Shown here: positions 38,836 to 51,808 of the stretch, piece after piece
Position numbering within the stretch: the first letter of the stretch is position 1
How the letters are laid out: every line of letters starts with the position of its first letter
The notes under the pieces: model-generated
Database searches by the model: none
What the model was told of the DNA's origin: nothing
The model's input: only the letters and a program-made list of their open reading frames with translations
Translations under genes and position numbers: made by a program
DNA from: Phallus indusiatus
Taxonomy: Eukaryota > Basidiomycota > Agaricomycetes > Phallales > Phallaceae
DNA length: 64,000 bases
Direction: 5' to 3'
NCBI GenBank assembly: GCA_027605045.1
Contig: JAQFWX010000013.1
Coordinates: 62,001 to 126,000, forward strand

Positions 38836-39551
38836 CCACTCGCCGCTTCGGAGAAATATGTTTGTAATAGTTTAGTACGAATCACTAATCCATGGCGCGG
38901 CATCGTTGTCTCTCGGCTAAATAACTACAAGATGTTGAATTACATTTTTTGGTTTTTTCTTTATATATGAAAGCTCAATTATTTTTTGTATAAGAAAAAT
39001 ACTAATGCAGATACATCTCGTCAATGCTGCACGACACGCCAACTCGATATACTGTGATCCCTGAGAAGGATGGTTTAATTCGAACGGGTGTTGAGGATGA
39101 ATCATAAAATATCAATGTCTGACAACAGTGTAAGCTGAGGGCAATAAAAATGAGGACTGAAATGATGAGGACAGGAGAAAATAATAAAAAGAAAGATGAG
39201 GACAAGAAACATGGGGTCTTTCACAGACGCTAGAAGACTGTCTATACTCCCTTATTATATATACATTATGAAAGGGTTTTCTGAGCTTACAGATAGTAAC
39301 AAGTGATCATGTGAAGACATTGTGAGGAGCTTGAAGCATGTAATTGTTTCTTCAATATTGATTGTTTCTTAAGGACACGTTGAATCTCTACACGATGCGC
39401 AAAAACAGACGCCTATCCCGGGCCATGTACCCCGTCTAACGTGATTGGAGCCAAAAAGTTTGAAAGGTCACGCTGCATTACGCGTGACGACACGCCTTTT
39501 TTTTCATTCACATAAGTAACAATCTCTTGTCGATTCATCGGTGGAAAGTTA
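38836..39551. other. Spacer between Fe2OG-B and Fe2OG-C
   Basis: No gene. From about 39205 (CATGGGGTCT) to the start of Fe2OG-C the sequence resembles 44009-44471 upstream of Fe2OG-E, a sign that C and E arose by duplication of a block including this flank. The palindrome is at 39467. Confidence 0.6.
39467..39488. promoter_or_regulatory. Array palindrome upstream of Fe2OG-C
   Basis: GTCACGC-TGCATTAC-GCGTGAC-like site (arms GTCACGC and GCGTGAC, 8-bp spacer), ending 63 bp before the ATG at 39552. Contains ACGCGT and is followed by a pyrimidine run. Confidence 0.75.
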
Positions 39552-42500
39552 ATGGCATCCATGGAATCGCAACAAATCTTGCAGACCCACAATAACGAGC
39601 ACCGCAGAAATGATAGTTCGGAGGATGCTCTTTTGGTGAGTTATCCAAATGATACATACAAAGGTTCGACGCGTTTTGATGTATGGCATAGAACGATTTA
39701 GAAAATGCATTAAGTAGTCAGTTTTTATTTGAAGGGAGCTTCGCCTATACGACCGAGACGGCAGAAGCACCAAACCCTTGCTTAAACGTCGAAGGCGTCG
39801 GCTTAATCGGGTTACCTCTTTCCGACCGCGACGTCATACCGATAGCTGAATCCTCCATTCAATTATCACATGAACATAGGACGAGGGATTTGAATAAAAA
39901 GAACGTTCGTAACATGTGGGAGATTGAGCCTCAGAAGGTCTCTTTTTTGAACCAAGCCTGGGAGAAATTTCAATCTTGGGCGGCGGGGACTGTTTGCCGC
40001 GGTTTAGGAGTTCAGATAGATCAGGAACAGCCCCGATGCGAGCTCTACAAGCTTGTTCTTTACGAACCCGGCCCTCAGTAAGTTGGTACTCTCAATCTCC
40101 ATCCAGTGCTTGTCGCTAATATCATTACAAGTGCTCTTCATCAAGAGTAAGCCGCAATGATAATCGTCCCACATATTTTCAATATCTAATATCCCTCCAG
40201 TAGTCAAAAGGCTGATGGTGTGTTTGCAACAATGATGATCATACTCCCTTCAATCCATACTGGTGGCCAGGTTTGTGTGTCTCACGGCACAACATCCAAG
40301 ACGTTCGATCCTTCCAAAAACTCTATCGTAACCTCCGTCTTAGGTTGGTATGCCGATGTTCCTCATGAAGCAAATCCAATTGTTTCGGGTCATCGTCTCG
40401 CTCTCTTTTACAACCTCATCCACGTGTCAACCACACTTCCGAAGCCCACAGTCTCTCAATTAGATCGTCTGGCCTATAACCTTCGCGAAACTTTGAGAAA
40501 GTGGAAGGAAGGGGCGTACATAACTCTGCCCGAAGACTCTTTCGTGACCTACCTTCTCGAGAGCCGGTACAGTGAACAAGAGCTACTAGCGGGCACAACG
40601 TCATTGACAGGTGTTGATGCACACAAGGTCACGTTTTTACGTCCCATCGCCGAGGAACTGGGGTATACTATTTGCCTAGGCAACCTAACATACGAGTTAT
40701 CTGGGATGGCCGACGACTATAACATCAGATTTCGCGATGACGATGTTTCTATGGGAGAGGTTTGCGAGAAAAACATGGATATATCCTGGCTCGTGAATTT
40801 AAATGGAGTACGAATTCTGAAAAATGTATTCGTTAGCAATGATTCTTTCATTCCGAAGAATCCTTTTAAAGGCATCAAACCTGACAAAAAAGAATACGAT
40901 GATGCCGATGATGACTCTGATGTAAGTTTTGCTCCAACAGATTGAACGTTCATCATTTTATGGTGTTGTTTTCTAACGTCACTTTTTCTCTCAGTGTGCG
41001 GGCACATTAACTCTATGTAAGTCATAGAACAACTCTTCAACGGCAGTAGTAGGATTCTCACTAACCGAAATCGTAGATTATCTTCGCACAGTCGTCGTTT
41101 TGATTCGGGAACAAGATACTCTCGATGTCCTGTGTTCGAAGTATGCCGATGGTTTCGACTATGGCTTAAACCGCCTAAAAGAGTCTGACAATATGTGTCC
41201 CACCCAAACTGATAAAGACATCGCGTATGCTATGATCAGAAACCTTCAACGGAATGGCTACAGTTCTGGTGATCCAGCGGACCGAAAGTTTCAAAACATA
41301 AAAATCATGATCGACTATGCGTTGAGATGGAACGATATTGAGATGTGGTTCGCGACAATGGAGCAATGCATCCTGGGTACCCCATACCTTGCACCTTGCG
41401 GTACAAACCTCTACATCGAGTCGTGGGATAAATTCTCGTTTTCTGAAATCGAAAATCATGGGTATGTCATGATTTCCATTTTTTTTTGTTAAGAAAGCTA
41501 CCATCATTCATGTTCAAAGGGTCGCAAGTTTCATTATTTCAAAAATGGGTCAACTTCGAAAACGTGTAGACTTTATTGAGGCTATTCAAACACACGCTTC
41601 CGCGGTCAACGAAACCATTCCAGAAGATTGGTACAAACAGAAATTAATTGAAGCGTTGTCTACATTCAAAATAACATCCGGTTCTGATGATGTTGATGCA
41701 CTTCTCCATGTAATTGCAACATGGGGTATGCAGTTGGTATACGAAAAGTATTTTTCGATTTTTTTACCCTCTTTTCTTTTCTTCAGTGACGCTTTTTCTG
41801 TAGTTTTATTCTCCCGATGAGCAAAAAAAAGGTGTCTTTCGATTTCTGGCTTCTTCTGATTCAGACCATGATAAAGAAGAAAAGCACCCTTTGTGCCCCT
41901 CGCGATGACGGGGAAGACGAAACGAGCGGGGAGTCTCATCCGGATGTTTCATCGAAATTGTGCCCAGAATCGGAATTTAATGCGGTATTGAACTATTGTA
42001 TCAATATCATTGCACGGCAGTGGTGCGACATACCTTCGTACGGCCGGGACCGTTTCTATATCTCTAGACTGGACAATCAAGTCGAATATGAGAAAATAAG
42101 TCGTATCATTCAAATTTTGGACGTCTGTTGTTTGGCTGATTGTCTCGAACCATGTTCCCTTCTTCTCGCTTCCATACTGGAGGTAAATCCCCCGACCAAC
42201 ACTGATATCCTTCCCTTCCGATTCAAATCGCTTTATATTCCGCTCGTTCCTAAATTCATTGGTCTTTTGAAGAAGCGCGATATTGCTCTTACGCTCCCGC
42301 CGTTCGACGCGTTCTTAAGAACACTTGTCCAATTATACCTTCAGTATATTCTCGGCCCTACTCAATCGCCTACGCGAGAGGTAGCAAGGAGCCAAAAGAT
42401 TGGATGTGGGAAATGTACGGATTGTGATGGATTGGATCGGTTCATGGCGGACATCAATCAGAAGACAACAGTATTTAGGATGAATGCATCTCGTCGCTCT

Positions 42501-43007
42501 CATTTGGAAGGGTTCTTGTCTCAAACGCGTTGGGAGTATTGTAGTTGGAATACCGTTCGAGATCGAAGCCCGCATGGACTTCAGGTCACTAAGAACAATA
42601 AATATTTTGCGAGCTTGAGTTGGGAAGGACGGAAGACGGCTGCGTTGGCGTTTCTACAATCTTTTGGTAACAACCATATTTTGCAAGCACTCATGGGACC
42701 GCTTTGGAATGACGTTTCAGCGGCTATGAAAGGTGTCAGGCCGTTTGTTTCCAATGTCCATCACCACCTTTATCCTTCATCCCATCTTCTTGGCTGTACG
42801 ATGGTACCATCGCTACCGTCACTCCCCACTGGCGCGTCCAATGTGGTCCTTGCTGCTCAGCCCCTGACTCCTTCCATGCAAATTCCAAGTCAGTCTTCGC
42901 GCAAAGCGGTTCAGAATCCAAATGAGCCCTCTCGGCCGACCAAGAAGCGGAAGAGGTTGTGCGAACTTGGAGCAGATGATGTTATCGATCTAACAAAGGA
43001 CAGTTAA
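39552..43007 (+). CDS. Fe2OG-C, oxygenase with complete metal-ligand set
   Basis: Eight exons: 39552-39635, 39692-40077, 40132-40146, 40201-40921, 40995-41016, 41077-41461, 41520-41747, 41804-43007. They sum to 3045 nt and 1014 aa. The 2OG-Fe(II) domain (about residues 45-240) has GVGLIGLPLSDRD, WEIEPQKVSF, LVLYEPG, the microexon-encoded HALHQ with Asp completed by the next exon (H160, D162), TMMIILPSIHTGGQ, H217 in DVPHEANP and R227 in GHRL. It should therefore bind Fe(II) and 2-oxoglutarate. The C-terminal exon has a CxxCxxC-like block (GCGKCTDCDGLDRF, about residue 815). The protein ends KKRKRLCELGADDVIDLTKD, a nuclear-localisation-like patch plus a SUMO-interaction-like motif. Substrate unknown. 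Confidence 0.9.
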
Positions 43008-43447
43008 TCATTGGATTATGCCGAAAGCACTAATGGTGTAGTGTACATCGGCCTCTTGGCTAGATCACCACGAATCTGATTTTTTGTCTCTTGAAGCGCA
43101 TCGCGGTAAGACACATCCGTACAACTATTATATCCTAGTTAGTAGTTACTCAGTAATTATATTTTTTTACAATAACGTACACAATAATAACCTTTGGGTA
43201 TCTACTCGTTGTTCTTTCTCATGGAGTTGCAGATATTTGTTAGTAGAAGTTGCGAATGAGTTGCGATATGATTGGGAATGCAAATGATTTTGACGATTCG
43301 ACGGTGTGGCCCTAGGGCCTAGACCTGCGCCTGATATCCATCGGAGGTAGATGTCACGCATTACGCGTGACGACACGCTTTTTTCTTCTGTTTTTTTTTC
43401 AACTTGCATAATTAGCAGTCTTGCGTCAATACACAGGTTGAAAATTG
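43008..43447. other. Spacer between Fe2OG-C and Fe2OG-D
   Basis: No gene. Contains the conserved 3' element TTATATCCTAG at 43128-43138, 121 bp after the Fe2OG-C stop, and the palindrome at 43353. Confidence 0.6.
43353..43371. promoter_or_regulatory. Array palindrome upstream of Fe2OG-D
   Basis: GTCACGCATTACGCGTGAC, ending 76 bp before the ATG at 43448. Confidence 0.8.
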
Positions 43448-44076
43448 ATGGCCATGGCATCCATGGGATTTCAGCAGATGGCCGACAATAACGAGCACGA
43501 GGATGATAATTCAGAAGATGTCCTCCTGGTGAGTTATCCAAGTGTTACATGTAACTGTTTGACGCGTTTTGACGTATAGAATAGGGTGATCTAGAAGATG
43601 CATTAAGCAGTCGGTTTTCATTTGAAGGGAGCTTCGCCTATGTGACAAGAATGGCACAAGCACCAAACCCTTGCTTGAACATCGAAGGCGTCGGCTTAAT
43701 CGGGTTACCTCTTTCCGACCGCGACGCTATGGCTGATAGCCGGATGCTCTGCTCAAACATCAAAAAGAAAGACTATTTCGCAAGCATGAGTTGGGAGGGA
43801 CGGAGAGCGGCTGCGTTGGCGTTTTTAGGTTCTTTCAGGAATGATATCATTTTGCAGGCAATTATGGGACCGATATGGGATGATGCTTTAGCCGCTTTGC
43901 AAGGCGTCAGGCCGTTCGGTTCTAGTGCTCATTGTTTTAATCGTGCGACATCGCCATCACAGGCCGCACCACACCCCTTTAACGATACTGTCAACACCCT
44001 CCCTGGACATGGGGTCTCTAACAGGAAAAGTCGCCTTCTAAACTCCCTTATTGTATATACACTATTAGACTACTAG
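43448..44076 (+). CDS. Fe2OG-D, in-frame internal-deletion minigene
   Basis: Two exons, 43448-43528 and 43585-44076, make 573 nt and 190 aa. The first 80 residues match the start of the array family (DLEDALSSRFSFEGSFAYVT, GVGLIGLPLSDRD). The sequence then jumps at about 43760 directly to a C-terminal block (KKKDYFASMSWEGRRAAALA...) closest to Fe2OG-B, removing the whole oxygenase domain without breaking the frame. The end runs into flank sequence like that before Fe2OG-C and stops at 44076. It keeps a complete promoter with the palindrome. It could be expressed as a short protein without enzyme activity, or simply be a deletion relic. Confidence 0.75.
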
Positions 44077-44471
44077 CAAAAGGTTCTTTCCAGCGAGCAG
44101 ATAGTAATTGGTGATAGTAATTAGTAAGTGATCATGATCATTGTGAAGAGATTGTGAGGAGCTTGTAATGAATCATTGTTTCTTGATCGTTTCTCAAGAA
44201 CACATTGAATTTTATAGCGGTAGAAAACGGTGTCTGAATAACAGGAATGGTAAATTGACGCGTAGAAGGTTACATTTCTTATACAGAGTCTACACGATTG
44301 CAAAAACTGACGCCTATTCAAGCGGGCCACCCCCTGCCAGCTAACGTGATTGGAGCCAAAGAAGTTAGAAAGGTCACGCTGCATTACGCGTGACGACACG
44401 CCTTTTTTCTTCTGTTTTTTTTTTCCATTCACATAAGTAAAAATCTCCTGTCTATTCATCGTTAAGAATTA
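44077..44471. other. Spacer between Fe2OG-D and Fe2OG-E
   Basis: No gene. Similar over most of its length to 39210-39551 upstream of Fe2OG-C. The palindrome is at 44373. Confidence 0.55.
44373..44394. promoter_or_regulatory. Array palindrome upstream of Fe2OG-E
   Basis: Arms GTCACGC and GCGTGAC with an 8-bp spacer, ending 77 bp before the ATG at 44472. Same spacer form as the site before Fe2OG-C. Confidence 0.78.
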
Positions 44472-47400
44472 ATGGCATCCATGGAATCGCAACAAATCTC
44501 GGAGACCTACAATAACGAGCACGACAGGAATGATAGTTCTGAAGATGTCCTTCTGGTGAGTTATCCAAATAATACATACAAAGGTTTGACACGCTTTGAT
44601 GTATGGCATAGAGCGATTTAGAAAATGCATTAAGCAGTCAATTTTCATTTGGAGGGAGCTTTGCACATGCGACAAAAACGGCACAAGCACCAAACCCTTG
44701 CTTAAATGTCGAAGGCGTCGGCTTAATCGGGTTACCTCTTTCCAAACGCGACGTTATGCCAATAGCTGGATGCTCCATTCAATTATCACATGGACATAGG
44801 ACGAAGGCTTTGGGTAAAAGGCCTGAGAAAGTTCGTAACACATGGGAGATTGAGCCTCAGAAGGTCTCTTTTTTGAACCAAGACTGGGAGAAATTTCAAT
44901 CTAGGGCGGTAAAAACTGTTTGCGGCGGTTTAGGAGTTCAGATAGATCAGGTGCAGCCTCTATGTGAGCTGTCCAAGCTTATTCTCTATGAGCCCGGACC
45001 CCAGTAAGTTGACAGTCTCCTTCACCACCCAGCACTTGTTGCTAATGAATACAAGTTCTCTTCATCAAGAGTAAGCCGCGGTGATGATGGTCCTCTGTCT
45101 ATCTAATGTCTCTTCAGTAGTCCAAAGTCCAATGGAGTGTTTGCAACAATGGTCGTCATACTCCCTTCAATTCACACCGGTGGCCAAGTTCGTGTGTCTC
45201 ACGGCACAAAATCCAAGATGTTCGATCCCTCTCAAAACTCTTTTGTATCCACCTCTATCTTAGGCTGGTATACCGATGTCCCTCATGAATCCCAGCCAAT
45301 TGTTTCGGGCTATCGTCTCGCACTCTTTTACAATCTCATTCACGTATCAACCACGTTTCCGAAGCCCACAGTCTTTCAATTAGATCGTCTGGCTCATAAC
45401 CTTCACGAAGCTTTGAGAAAATGGAAGGAAGGAGCGTACCAAACTTTGCCCAAGGACTCTTTTGTGGCCTACCTTCTCGAGAACCAGTACAGCAAGCAGG
45501 AGCTGCTTGCGGGCAAAGCGTCGTTAAAAGGCGCTGACGCGCATAAGGTCTCGTTTTTACGTCCCATCGCCGAGGAGCTGGGGTATACTGTTTGCCTAGG
45601 CAACCTAACGTACGAAATATCTGGGGTGGCCGATGACTATAACGTCAGATACAAGTGCAGGAGAGACTATTTTTTCGGTTTGGGCAGATACTCAGAAACT
45701 CGCAGTGATGATGTTTCTATGGGAGAGGTTTGCGAGACAAGCATGGATATATCATGTCTCGTGAATTTAGATGGAGTACAAATTTTGAGGGATGGATTAT
45801 TGGTTAACAATGATTCTCTCGTTCCGGAGAATCCTTTTGAAGGTATCAAACCTGACGAAAAAGAATACGATGATGCTAGTGATGGTTCTGAAGTAAGTTT
45901 TGCTCCAACAGATTGAACATTCATCTACGATGTTGTTTCCTAATGCTACTTTTCTTTCAGTATGAAGGCACTTTAACTCTCTGTAAGCCATAGAAACAAC
46001 CTTTCACCGGCGTCAGGACCCTCGTTAACCGAAGTTTAGATTATCTTCGCACAGTCGTCGTCTTGATTCGAGAACAAGATACTCTCAATGTACTATGTTC
46101 AAATCGTGCTGATGGCTTCGACTATGGCTTGATCCGTCTAAAAGAGTCTAACAATTTGTGTCCCACCCAAACGGATAAAGACATCGCGTATGCTATGATC
46201 AAAAATCTTCAATCGTTACACTGGAGTGGCTACGGCTCTGGTGATCCAGCGAACCAAAAATTTCAAAACGTAAAAATCATAATCGATTATGCACTGAGAT
46301 GGGACGATGTTGAGATGTGGGTCGCGACAATGGAGCAATGCGTCCTGGGTACACAATATCTTGCAACTTGCGGCACAAATCTTTACATCGAGGCATGGGA
46401 TAAATTCTCGTTTTCTAAAATCGAACATCATAAGTATGTCACCATTTTTTCTAACAAAACGCTACCAACGCTCACGTTTAAAGGGTTGCGAGTTCCATTA
46501 TTTCAAAAATGGGTCAACTTCGAAAATGTGTGGACTTTATTGAGGCTGTTCGAACACACGCTTCGGAAGTCAGCGAGATTATCTCAGAAGATTGGTACAA
46601 ACAGAAAGTAATTGAAGCGCTGTCTAATTTCAAAATTACATCCTCTTCGGATGACGTTGATGCACTTCTCCATGTAATCGCAACATGGGGTCTGCAGTTA
46701 GTATATGAAAAGTATTTTTTTCATCTCTCATCCCCTTTCCTTTTTTTATTAACACTCTCCTTTTAGTGCGATTTTTCCAATGAGCAAAAAACAGGGGTCT
46801 TTCGATTTTTGGCTTCGTCTGGTTCAGACCATGGTAAACAAGAAAAGCACCCTTTGTGTGCCTCGTGTTGACGGTGAAGACGAAACGAGCAGGCGGTCTC
46901 ATTCGGATGCTTCATCAAGATTGTGCCCGGAATCAGAATTCAATGCGGTGTTGAACTATTGTATCAACATCATTGCACCACAGTGGAGCGACATCCCTTC
47001 AAGTTCGTTCGGCTGGGAACGTCTGCATATTTCTAAACCCATCGATCAAGTCCAAAATGAGAAAATAAATCGTATCATTCAAATTTTGGACGTCTGTTGT
47101 TTGGCTGATTGTCTCGAACCATGTTCCCTTCTTCTCGCTTCCGTACTGGAGATAAATCCCCCGACCAACACTGATATCCTTCCCTCACGATTCAAATCTC
47201 TTTATATTCCACTCGTTCCTAAATTCGTCGATATTTTGAAGAAACGCGATATTGCTCTCACGCTTCCACCGTTCGATGCATTTTTGAGAACACTTGTCCA
47301 ATTATATCTTCAATATATTCTTGGCACTCCTCGGTCGCTTAGCGAAGAGGTAGCAAAGAGCCAAAAGATTGGATGTGGGAAATGTACGGATTGTGACGAA

Positions 47401-48072
47401 TTGGATCGTTTCATGGCAGACATCAATCAGAAGACGATAGTATTCAGGATCAACGGACCTCGTCGCTCTCACTTGGAAGGGTTCCTATCTCAGGCAGGTG
47501 GGAAGCGTTGTGATTGGAGCATCGTTCGAGATCGAAGCCCGCATGGACTTCAAGTCACTAAAAAGGATAAATATTTTGCGAGAATGACTTGGGAGAGGCG
47601 GTCTGTGGCTGCGATGAAATTTTCACAATCTTTTGGGGATATTGTTGTTTTGAAGACGCTCATGGGACCGCTTTGGGGTGACGTTTCAGCGGCTTTTCGA
47701 GGTGTTAGGCCGTTTGTTTCTAATGCCCACGACCACCTTTATCCTTCACCCCATCTTCTTGAACCTACGATGGTACCACTGCCAGCACAGGCACCGTCAC
47801 ACCCAATTGGCCCGTCCAACGCGGTTCCTGCTGCTCAGCCCCCGAATCCCGCTCCAAATTCTCAAGCACATGGATGGCACACGCAGGCCTCGAACAGTTT
47901 ACAACGCGCGCATACTAGTTCTGAGCCACTGACTCCTTCCATGCAGATTCCAAGTCATTCTTCGCACGAAGCGGTTCAGAATCCAGAAGAGCCCTGTCAA
48001 CCGGCCAAGAAGCGGAAGAGGTTGTGCGAACCCGGAGCGGATGATGTTATCGATCTAACAGAGGACAGTTGA
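44472..48072 (+). CDS. Fe2OG-E, oxygenase with complete metal-ligand set
   Basis: Eight exons: 44472-44555, 44612-45003, 45056-45070, 45118-45892, 45961-45982, 46040-46433, 46484-46711, 46767-48072. They sum to 3216 nt and 1071 aa. It is the closest paralogue of Fe2OG-C. The 15-nt microexon gives HSLHQ plus a split Asp codon (H162, D164). H220 lies in DVPHESQP and R230 in GYRL, so the Fe(II) and 2-oxoglutarate sites are complete. The C-terminal region keeps GCGKCTDCDELDRF and a Pro/Gln/Ser-rich linker. The tail is KKRKRLCEPGADDVIDLTED, the best nuclear-localisation plus SUMO-interaction-like ending in the array. A good candidate for an active member. Confidence 0.92.
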
Positions 48073-48502
48073 TCATTGTCTAGTACGGTTTCGAAGGGAA
48101 ATGAAGTTTTGTTATTGGATTATGCCGAAAGCATTAATGGTGTAGTAATTTCTTGGATAGATTACATACCACGAATCTAAATTTTTGGACACATCCGTAC
48201 AACTATTATATCCTAGTAGTCGCTACTACTCAGTAATATCATTTTTTTACAATAACGTATATGATAACCTTTGGATATCTTCTCGTTGTTTCTTTTAACG
48301 AAGTTGCAGATATTGTCAGTAATTGCGGATATGATTGGGAATGCAAATGGTTTTGGCGAATCCGACGGTGTGGCCCTAGGCCCTAGGCTCGCGCGGAGGT
48401 AGTTGTCACGCATTACCGTGACAACACGCTTTTTTCTTCTGTTTTTTTTTTTTCCAACTTGCATAATTAGCAATCTTTTGCCAATACACAGGTTGAAAAT
48501 TG
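48073..48502. other. Spacer between Fe2OG-E and Fe2OG-F
   Basis: No gene. TTATATCCTAG is at 48206-48216, 134 bp after the Fe2OG-E stop, followed by the same flank as after Fe2OG-C. The palindrome is at 48405. Confidence 0.6.
48405..48422. promoter_or_regulatory. Array palindrome upstream of Fe2OG-F (one base shorter)
   Basis: GTCACGCATTACCGTGAC. One G of the right arm is missing, so ACGCGT is lost. It ends 80 bp before the ATG at 48503. Confidence 0.7.
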
Positions 48503-51500
48503 ATGGGATTCATGGAGTTTCAGCAGATGACCGACAATAATGTTCACGAAGATGATAATTCAGAAGATGTCCTCCTGGTGAGTTATTCAAGTGATACATG
48601 TAACTGTTTGACGCGTTTTGACGTATAGAACAGGATGATTTAGAAACTGCATTAAGCAGTCGGTTTTCATTTGAAGGGAGCTTTGCCTATGTGACAAGAA
48701 TGGCACAAGCACCAAACCCTTGCTTAAACGTCGAAGGCGTCGGCTTAATCGGGTTACCTCTTTCCGACCGCGACGCTATGCTGATAGCCAAATGCTCCCT
48801 CGCTGAAACATCATATGGACATAGTGCAAAGGTTCTGACCGAAGAAAACGGTCGTGATACATGGGAGATCGATTTTCGGAAGGTCTCGTTTTGGAACAAA
48901 GATTGGGGGATGTTTCATTCTTGGGCGGTGCAAACTGCTTGCCATGGGTTAGGACTTCGAGCATATCAACCACAGCTTCGATGCGGGTGGCATAAGCTGG
49001 TTCTGTATGGACCCGGATCTCAGTGAGTTCGCTGGATTCTTTCTTCCCCGGCACCTGTCGCTAACATCATTACAAGTTCTCTTCTTCATCCAGAGTAAGC
49101 CTCAGTTATGATTATCTGGTTTATTTCTAATATCTCTTCAGTGACCAACAGGTTCACGGAGAGTTTGCAACAATGCTTGTTGTGCTTCCTTCATTTCACA
49201 CAGGTGGCGAAGTTTGTGTGTCCCACGGCACAAAGTCCAAAACGCTCGACCTCGCTCAAGACTCTAGAGTTTCCACCTCCATATTAGCCTGGTATGCCGA
49301 TGCCCCTCACGAAGCCAAGCCAATTGTTTTGGGCTATCGTCTCGCTATCTCGTACAAGCTCATCAACATATCAAACCCGCTTCCGCCTATTATCTCTCAA
49401 CTAGATCGTCTGACTCAAAACCTTCGCGAAACGCTGAGAAAGTGGAGAGACGGCGTGTATAAAACTTTGCCCCGCGACTCTTTTGTAGCCTATCTTCTCG
49501 AGCATCAGTGCAGTGAATGGGAGCTGCGTTCGGGCATAGCGTCATTGAAAGGTGCTGATGCACACAAGGTCTCTTTTTTACGTCCCATCGCAGAAGAGTT
49601 GGGGTATACCGTTTGCCTAGGTAACCTAAAGTGCGAAGTATCTGGGGCCACCAATTACCGTTACATTAAATGGGAGTGCAAGAAAAACGATCGTTCGGAT
49701 TCGGACTCGGATCCCGAAACTTCCAGTGACGATGATTCTATGGCAGAGACTCATCATATTAGAATGGGGATATCCTGTGTCGTAAATCTAAATGGAGTAC
49801 GAATTCTGAAAAAAGAATTATCGGTGAATAATGAATCTCTCGTTCCGGAAAATCCTTTTGAAGATGTCAAACCTGACAAAGAAGAGAAAGAGGACGAAGA
49901 TAGTGATAAGTCTAACGTGAGTTTTGTTCCAATCAATTAAAGGTATGGTGGCGTTTCTTAATGTGACTTTTTCTTCAGTCTGAAGCCACGTCAAGTTACT
50001 GTGAGCCAATAATATCCATTTCACTGTGGCAAGCAGGACTCTCACTATTCGAGAATTTAGGTTATCTTCGCACAGTCGTCATCTTGATCCGGGAGCAAGA
50101 TACTCTCAATGTACTTTGTTCGGATCGTGCTGATGGTTTCGACTATGGCGTAGTCCGCTTAAAGGAATCTAACAATGTGTCTCCTACCCAAATGGATAAA
50201 GACACCGTGTATGCTATGCTCAGAAACCTTAAATCTCGGCCAAAATACAGTGGCTACAGCTTTTGGTCTGACAAACCAGACCGAACTCCTCAAGATTCAA
50301 AAATCATGATCGATTATGCGTTGAAATGGAATGATGTCGAGATGTGGTCGGCGATCATGGAGCAATGCGTCCTGGGTACGCAATATGTTGGAGCTTTTGG
50401 CACGAATTTCTATTTTGAATCGTGGGATAAATTCTCATTTTCAAAGGTCGAACATTATGAGTATGTCGCGATTTTCATTTTTTAAGAAAGACACTTACCA
50501 TCGTTCACATTTACATAAGGATTGCGAGCACCATCATTTCACAAACAGCTCAACTTCGAGAACGTGTGCACTTTATTGATGCTATTCGAATACACGCTTC
50601 TAAGGTCAACGGAGCCATTTCAGAAGATTGGTACAAACAGAAATTAATTGAAGCGCTGTCCACATTCAAAATAACGTCCCGTTCTGATGATGTTGATGCA
50701 CTTCTCCATGTAATTGCAACATGGGGTATGCAGTTGGTACAGGAAAAGTATATTCCCTTTTTTCACCCGCTTTCTTTCTTTCTTTCTTGACGCATTTTCT
50801 TTAGTGTTATTCTCCCGATGAGCAAAAAACAGGGATCTTTCGATTTTTGGCTTCACCTGATCCAGACTATGATAAAGAAGAAAAGCACCCTTTGTATGCC
50901 TCCCGCTGACGGTGAAGCCGAAACGAGCGGGAAGTCTCATCCGGATGCTTCATCGAAATTGTGCTCAGAATCAGAATTTAATGCGATATTGAACGGTTGT
51001 ATCAATATCATTGCACCACGGTGGAACATCAATCCTTCGTCCTCCCGGAACTCCAAACCCGACGATCATAAAGTCCAAGCTGAGAAAATCAATCGTGTCA
51101 TTCAAATTTTGGACGTCTGCTTTCTGGCTAATTGTCCGGAACCATGTTGCTATATTCTCGCTTCCGTACTGGAGATAAATCCCCAGACCGGCACTGATAT
51201 TCTTCCCTCTCGATTCCAAAATCTCTATATTCCGCTTGTTCCTAAATTCATTGACCTTTTGAAGAAGCACAATATCGCTCTTACGTTTTCTCCGTTCGAT
51301 GCGTTTTTAAGAAAACTTATCCGATTATATCTTCAATATATCCTCGGCCCTACTCAATCGCTGACCCAAGAGGTGGCAAAGAGCCACAGTATTGGATGTG
51401 GGAAATGTACGGATTGTGATGAGTTGGACCGGTTCATGGCGGACATCAATCAGAAGACGATAGTATTCAGGATGAATGGATCTCGTCGCTTTCACTTGGA

Positions 51501-51776
51501 AGGGTTCCTGTCTCCAACACGTGGGAAACGATGTGATTGGACTACTATCAAAGATCGAGCCCCGCATGCCCTTCATATCACTAAAACAGATGATTATTTG
51601 GCAAGCATGAGCTGGGAAAGGCGGAGGGCGGCTGCGGTGATGTTTCTACAGTCTTTTGGGAATGACGTTCTTTTGCAAGCACTCATGGGTCCGCTTTGGA
51701 ATGATGTCTTAGCGTCTTTGGAAGGTCTCAGGCCGTTTGGTTCTAGTGTCCACCCCCCTCATCATACCTCTCCTCC

Positions 51777-51808
<32 letters not shown>

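Noticed and set aside
43167..43541. 124-codon minus-strand open frame over the Fe2OG-C/D spacer
   Set aside because: It reads antisense through the Fe2OG-D promoter and first exon, with no motif; it is a shadow of the repeated spacer.
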